Source: Alphaproteobacteria bacterium (GTDB lineage Bacteria > Pseudomonadota > Alphaproteobacteria > Micropepsales > Micropepsaceae). From it: a stretch of DNA of 64,000 bases. The notes beneath the pieces were generated by a model. It was not told the DNA's origin, made no database searches, and saw only the letters and a list, made by a program, of their open reading frames with translations. The translations under genes were made by a program, and so were the position numbers. Positions 60,025 to 64,000 of this stretch are shown here, piece by piece (the stretch's first letter is position 1; each line of letters begins with the position of its first letter). The stretch lies in NCBI GenBank assembly GCA_016124635.1, contig WGNJ01000017.1, positions 1 to 64,000 on the forward strand, written 5' to 3'.

Positions 60025-60916
60025 CGCCCGTCCCGCATTTCTTGAATATCTTGCAGCGGCCTTCGATTTGTTCGTAGTGCCGCTTCACAGAGGAAAAGTT
60101 GAGCGTTTCCTTCGTGCCGAGGCACAGGAATCCTCCGTGACGCAAACTGTTCGTGAACAGTTCGAAAGCTCGATTCTGCAGCGTCTTGTCGAAATAGATG
60201 AGGACGTTGCGGCAAAAGATGACATTCATCTCGCCGAACACGCCGTCCGTCACAAGGTTATGGTATGAGAATGTCACACGTTCCTTTAGGACGTTTTTGA
60301 TCTTCGCCAAGCCGTAGGCGGAGCTGAAATAGTCTGAAAACGGGCGTGTACCGCCGCTCGAGCGATAGTTGGCCGCATGCTGATCGAGATGAGCGACCGG
60401 ATACACACCTCTCTGCGCCACGTCGAGCGACTGCTTGTTGAAGTCCGTCGCATAAATGGTCGCGCGATCGAGAAAGCCCTCCTCATGCAAAATAATCGCG
60501 AGCGAATACACTTCCTCGCCGGTTGCGCAGCCCGCATGCCAAATTTTGACGAAAGGAAAAGTCTTGAGTATCGGCACGACGCGCTCGCGCACTACCCTGT
60601 AGAACGCCGGGTCGCGGAACATTTCCGTGACCGTAATCGACATGTATTTCAGAAAGTGATCGAAAAATGCGTCGTCATGAAGTAGCCGATCGAGCAGCTC
60701 GGTATACCGTTCATATCCAGCGTCTCTCCGCGCCTGATCGAGACGCCGCTTCAGCGAAGCGCGTGAATAGTGCGTAAAGTCGTAGCCCCATCGACGCTTG
60801 ATGCCTTCAAGCAACAGCTCGAAGCTCACGGCCTCAGGGTCGTTCTGTTGCGACAGCGCGACACCGCTGACGTCGGCCTCGGCTCCGACTTCGATGTCGC
60901 GTGACATCAGGCTCAT
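60017..60916 (-). CDS. cheR: CheR-type protein-glutamate methyltransferase
   Basis: A 299-residue SAM-dependent methyltransferase. The N-terminal helical domain occupies about residues 20-95 (RRWGYDFTHYSRASLKRRLD). The catalytic domain has the SAM motif HAGCATGEEVYSLA near residue 125, ATDFNKQSLDVAQRG, and the NVIFCRNVLIYFD block near residue 230. It matches CheR in length. The ATG overlaps the kinase stop by 4 nt. With CheB it forms a methylation pair, probably acting on a signalling partner of the hybrid kinase. Confidence 0.92.
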   Translation of the reverse strand: MSLMSRDIEVGAEADVSGVALSQQNDPEAVSFELLLEGIKRRWGYDFTHYSRASLKRRLDQARRDAGYERYTELLDRLLHDDAFFDHFLKYMSITVTEMFRDPAFYRVVRERVVPILKTFPFVKIWHAGCATGEEVYSLAIILHEEGFLDRATIYATDFNKQSLDVAQRGVYPVAHLDQHAANYRSSGGTRPFSDYFSSAYGLAKIKNVLKERVTFSYHNLVTDGVFGEMNVIFCRNVLIYFDKTLQNRAFELFTNSLRHGGFLCLGTKETLNFSSVKRHYEQIEGRCKIFKKCGTGDV

Positions 60917-63894
60917 GCGGCCTTTTCCTGCTTGAAGAGCCACACCCGAAGCAATGTCAGCAATCGCTCGATGTCCACCGGCTTGACCAAGTAATCATTG
61001 GCGCCGGCTTCCATGCAACGCTCTTGCTCTTCAGGCATCGCCCGTGCGGTGAGCGCGATGATCGGCAACTTCTGCCACGCCTTGCGGGCGCGTATCTCGC
61101 GCATGGCTTGGTAGCCGTCCATTACCGGCATCATGATGTCCATGATGACGAGTTCGATCCCCCTCTCCGCGGCGAGTTTCTCCAACGCCATCTGGCCGTT
61201 GTCAGCGATCACCACGTTTACGCCGTGTCTCTTCAGCAGCTTCGACAGCGCGAAAGTGTTGCGCATATCGTCGTCCACGAGCAGCACGGTCCGATTCTGC
61301 AGGGCGTGATCGGGATTGTGCTGCATGCGAATGATGTCCCGCTGATCCGTCGTCAGTGCGGACTCAATGCTGTGCAGGAACAAAGTCACTTCGTCGAGCA
61401 AGCGTTCGGACGAACTCGCGCCTTTGATGACGATGCTGCCGGTGTGTTTCGAAAGCTGCCTATTCTCTTCTTGTGTCAGCTCTTTAGCGGTATAGATCAC
61501 GATCGGCGGCGAGGCGTCGGTCCCGCGCTCCTTCTCAACAGCTTCGAGCCATTCGAAGCCGGTCATATCCGGAAGCTTGAGGTCCAGGATCACACAATCG
61601 AACGAATGCTCGCGCAGCTCGCTGAGCGCCGACGCTCCGGTGCTGGTTTGCGTGATCTCGATATTTTTTTGCCGCAGAAGATTGCGAACCGCCGTTTGGG
61701 TATTCTTGTCGTCCTCGATCAAAAGAACATGCTTCACTTTCGAACGAAGCATGCCTTCGATGCGTGAGAAGGCACGATCGATATCTCCTATTTCGACGGG
61801 CTTCGTAAGGTAGCCAACTGCGCCCTTCTTGAGCGGTGTTGCGGCATCGGTGTCGGCTGCACCGGTGATGATGTGCACCGGAATATGTCGCGTCTTGAGA
61901 TTGTGCTTAAGTTGATCGAGAACCGAAATCCCGTCGATGTCCGGCAGACGCAGGTCCAATATGATCGCCGTGACAGGCTGCTCTGCGGCAAGCAACAACC
62001 CGCTCTTGCCGTCGCCGGCCGCCAAACACTTGTAACCTCGCTTGCGAGAAATCTTCATCAGCGTGGTTGCGAAGTCACGATCATCCTCGATGATCAGCAA
62101 GACCTTATCGTCAGTGCCGATGGCCTTTCGATCGTCGGCGATGAAGACCTTGATGGGCGCGGCTGCAGGTGCTTTGGCGCCGTCAGCAATGTCGGCTGCC
62201 CTATCGGATTTATTGTTTTCTTGTTCCGTCGCGCCGGCGAGCGGCAAGTAAAGAGTGAAGGTGCTTCCAACGCCCTTCTTGCTGACGACATGGATTTCGC
62301 CGCCCAGAAGATGGGCAAACTTGCGAGCGATCGTCAGCCCGAGCCCAGTCCCGCCGTAGTGCCGATCGATTGAGCCGTCCTCTTGCTGGAACGCCTCGAA
62401 AATATCTTTCAGTTTGGACTCGCTGATGCCTATTCCGGTGTCGGTGACGGAGAATGCGATGGCCGGTCCCGCCGTAAGGGATGCGCGTTGCAACGATACG
62501 CTTTCGCTTGCAGACTCAATGTCCAACGACACCGAGCCGTTTTCCGTGAACTTGAAGGCGTTGGAAAGCAAATTCTTCAAGATTTGTTCGAGACGCTGAA
62601 CGTCCGTGTGGAAGGCAGCCGGCAGATTCACATCGGTGCGTAGATTGAACGCGACGCCTCTTTCTTTCGCAACCGGATTGAACTGCTCGCTCATCCGTTT
62701 GACGACGCCGGAAATATGAACGTCTTCGGAATTGATATTGATCTTTCCTGCTTCGACCTTCGATAGGTCCAAGATGTCATTGATCAGGCCAAGCAACTCG
62801 AGGCCGCCGTTGTAGATGACACGGGCTTCCTCGATCTGTTCCTGTGTCAGGTTGCCTTCGGAGTTGGCCGCGAGGCCGCGAGCGAGAATGAGGAGCGAAT
62901 TGAGCGGCGTGCGCAGTTCGTGCGACATATTCGCGAGGAATTCGGACTTGTACTTGCTCGCCCGCTCGAGTTCGTCGGCCTTCTCCTCGATAAGTCTCTT
63001 CGTCTCCTCAAGCTCTTTCGATTGTTGCTTGATCCGGAGATTCTGCTCCTCGAGGGCTTGGGTCTTCTCCTCAAGCTCCTCGTTGGACGCCTCGATTTCT
63101 TCGTTGGAAGCCTTCAACTCCTCCTGTTGGACCTTGAGTTCTTCCTCCCTCCGTTCAAGTTCGCGGGTATAGACCAGCGCTGCTTGCTTCGCCCGCGCCT
63201 GATTGCGCTGATAAAGGAGAATGCTGACGAACAGCGCGATGTAGAAGAAAGCCGAGCCGAAGAGAGCCAGCATCCCATTCCAATTGGCTGCGCTATCCTC
63301 TAGCTCCGTGCGCAGCTTCAGAAGGTGCGCCTCCTCCTGCAGCATAAGTCTGCCGACGTTGCGCAGTTCGTCCATCAGTTCCTTGCCGTGACGCATGTCT
63401 AGGCCGGCGGCGTCAGCGTCAGTCGCGCTCCCTTTGCGCTGTTTGATGGTTGCTCCCCAAAAGTCCAAAAGTTTGGCGACATCTTGCTCAGCTTCGTCGA
63501 GATTCGCCTGTTGTGTCGGATTATCGGCGGTCAGCGTGCGCAGAATTGCAATTTCTTGACGCAGCGATCGTCTGCCCTCCAGGGTTGGGTCGCTCGAGAT
63601 CGTGCCTTTGGCATCGCGCAACGCGCGCTCATATGGCTCGAGGTATTCCGTGTCGCCCGTCAAAAGATATCCGCGCTGGCCGGTTTCGGCGTCTTTGGCC
63701 GTGCTGAGCAACAAGTTGATGTGACGGCGAACCTCGTAAGTATGGTCAACCCATATTCTGGCTTCGCCCGCTGATTTCGCCTGCTCCCATAGCAAAAAAC
63801 CCCCGCCGAACATGAGCAGCGTCAGCGCGCACAGCGCGATCGCCGTTGCTTGCCGCGCAATGAAATTTTCGTTGGATTTATTCTCCGACTCCAT
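60913..63894 (-). CDS. CHASE3 hybrid sensor histidine kinase with three receivers
   Basis: A 993-residue membrane kinase. The first transmembrane helix is at about residues 17-37. A periplasmic CHASE3 domain of about 150 residues (AETGQRGYLLTGDTEYLEPY) follows. The second helix is at about 205-225, then a long Glu-rich coiled coil to about 310. HisKA with the H-box NMSHELRTP is near residue 323 and HATPase follows (NLLSNAFKF, VTDTGIGIS, GTGLGLTIA). Three receivers lie at about 596-715, 720-835 and 868-990, each with the phosphorylatable Asp. The ATG at MESENK with AGGGG upstream is used. It is first in the operon. A 13-bp palindrome (TGATC-GCA-GATCA, 63960-63972) lies 66 bp upstream. Confidence 0.93.
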   Translation of the reverse strand: MESENKSNENFIARQATAIALCALTLLMFGGGFLLWEQAKSAGEARIWVDHTYEVRRHINLLLSTAKDAETGQRGYLLTGDTEYLEPYERALRDAKGTISSDPTLEGRRSLRQEIAILRTLTADNPTQQANLDEAEQDVAKLLDFWGATIKQRKGSATDADAAGLDMRHGKELMDELRNVGRLMLQEEAHLLKLRTELEDSAANWNGMLALFGSAFFYIALFVSILLYQRNQARAKQAALVYTRELERREEELKVQQEELKASNEEIEASNEELEEKTQALEEQNLRIKQQSKELEETKRLIEEKADELERASKYKSEFLANMSHELRTPLNSLLILARGLAANSEGNLTQEQIEEARVIYNGGLELLGLINDILDLSKVEAGKININSEDVHISGVVKRMSEQFNPVAKERGVAFNLRTDVNLPAAFHTDVQRLEQILKNLLSNAFKFTENGSVSLDIESASESVSLQRASLTAGPAIAFSVTDTGIGISESKLKDIFEAFQQEDGSIDRHYGGTGLGLTIARKFAHLLGGEIHVVSKKGVGSTFTLYLPLAGATEQENNKSDRAADIADGAKAPAAAPIKVFIADDRKAIGTDDKVLLIIEDDRDFATTLMKISRKRGYKCLAAGDGKSGLLLAAEQPVTAIILDLRLPDIDGISVLDQLKHNLKTRHIPVHIITGAADTDAATPLKKGAVGYLTKPVEIGDIDRAFSRIEGMLRSKVKHVLLIEDDKNTQTAVRNLLRQKNIEITQTSTGASALSELREHSFDCVILDLKLPDMTGFEWLEAVEKERGTDASPPIVIYTAKELTQEENRQLSKHTGSIVIKGASSSERLLDEVTLFLHSIESALTTDQRDIIRMQHNPDHALQNRTVLLVDDDMRNTFALSKLLKRHGVNVVIADNGQMALEKLAAERGIELVIMDIMMPVMDGYQAMREIRARKAWQKLPIIALTARAMPEEQERCMEAGANDYLVKPVDIERLLTLLRVWLFKQEKAA

Positions 63895-64000
63895 CGATGC
63901 CCCTGATCCTCGCTCTAGGATCGTCGAGAACGACAACGAGCGATGTTTCTAATTTCTATTGATCGCAGATCACTCTACGGGCGCCTGGTTAAACTCAATT

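Noticed and set aside
57860-63894. Chemotaxis operon
   Set aside because: CheB and CheR are present, but there is no chemoreceptor, CheA, CheW or flagellar gene, and the kinases are of the HisKA type.
1-64000. CRISPR arrays, prophage or insertion sequences
   Set aside because: No regularly spaced repeats, integrase, transposase or phage structural genes were found; repeats seen are small dispersed palindromes.

Overview
The window looks like chromosomal DNA of a GC-rich alphaproteobacterium, most likely of the order Hyphomicrobiales. The reasons are: a tRNA-His with A73 and no extra 5' G, which is an alphaproteobacterial trait; TTAA-N7-TTAA (CtrA-type) and clustered GANTC (CcrM-type) sites upstream of a PodJ-like polar protein; the ligase-associated DNA-damage module; and DUF6460, TIGR02186 and PodJ-like genes typical of the group. 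Genus and species cannot be read from the sequence. No phage, insertion sequence or CRISPR array was seen. The mobile DNA that is visible consists of small palindromic repeats.

Layout. 1-6.9 kb: a DNA-repair island of ATP-dependent ligase and MBL-fold exonuclease (minus strand), and Lhr-type DEXH helicase and PdeM phosphoesterase (plus strand), with a lipoprotein gene between the two arms. 6.9-14.1 kb: GST, envelope lipoproteins, a 1029-residue PodJ-like polar scaffold, and a TauE/SafE permease with its TIGR02186 partner. 14.2-21.9 kb: a beta-oxidation operon (MerR regulator, two acyl-CoA dehydrogenases, a PaiB-like flavoprotein, thiolase, FadJ) behind a LiuR-like palindrome and closed by a strong terminator. 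21.9-25.2 kb: an orphan conserved gene, a tandem pair of paralogous secreted proteins of unknown function, and a hydrolase. 25.2-29.2 kb: a TetR / CoA-transferase / thiolase / thioesterase operon. 29.3-39.6 kb: an unknown repeat protein, an acyl-CoA dehydrogenase divergent from a cytochrome P450, and a six-gene operon carrying both subunits of an acyl-CoA carboxylase. 39.8-51.4 kb: mixed envelope and metabolic genes (DUF885, OmpW, VWA lipoprotein, TPR-methyltransferase, MaoC hydratase, DsbA-like lipoprotein and DsbB, hydrolase, phosphatase, beta-barrel protein).

51.5-57.4 kb: a tightly overlapping operon of a TetR regulator, a LolA-like periplasmic protein, two FtsX/LolC-type permeases, a LolD-type ATPase and an outer-membrane beta-barrel. 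Together these would make a complete envelope-spanning path for a hydrophobic or lipidated cargo, and this is the best candidate here for an undescribed system. 57.7 kb: tRNA-His. 57.9-63.9 kb: an operon of a large CHASE3 hybrid kinase, CheR, CheB, a receiver-kinase and a CheY-like regulator, with no chemoreceptor, CheA or CheW nearby, so probably stress or adaptation signalling and not chemotaxis.

The metabolic genes together describe a cell that degrades fatty, branched or isoprenoid-like acyl-CoAs, with each set under its own MerR or TetR repressor-type regulator.
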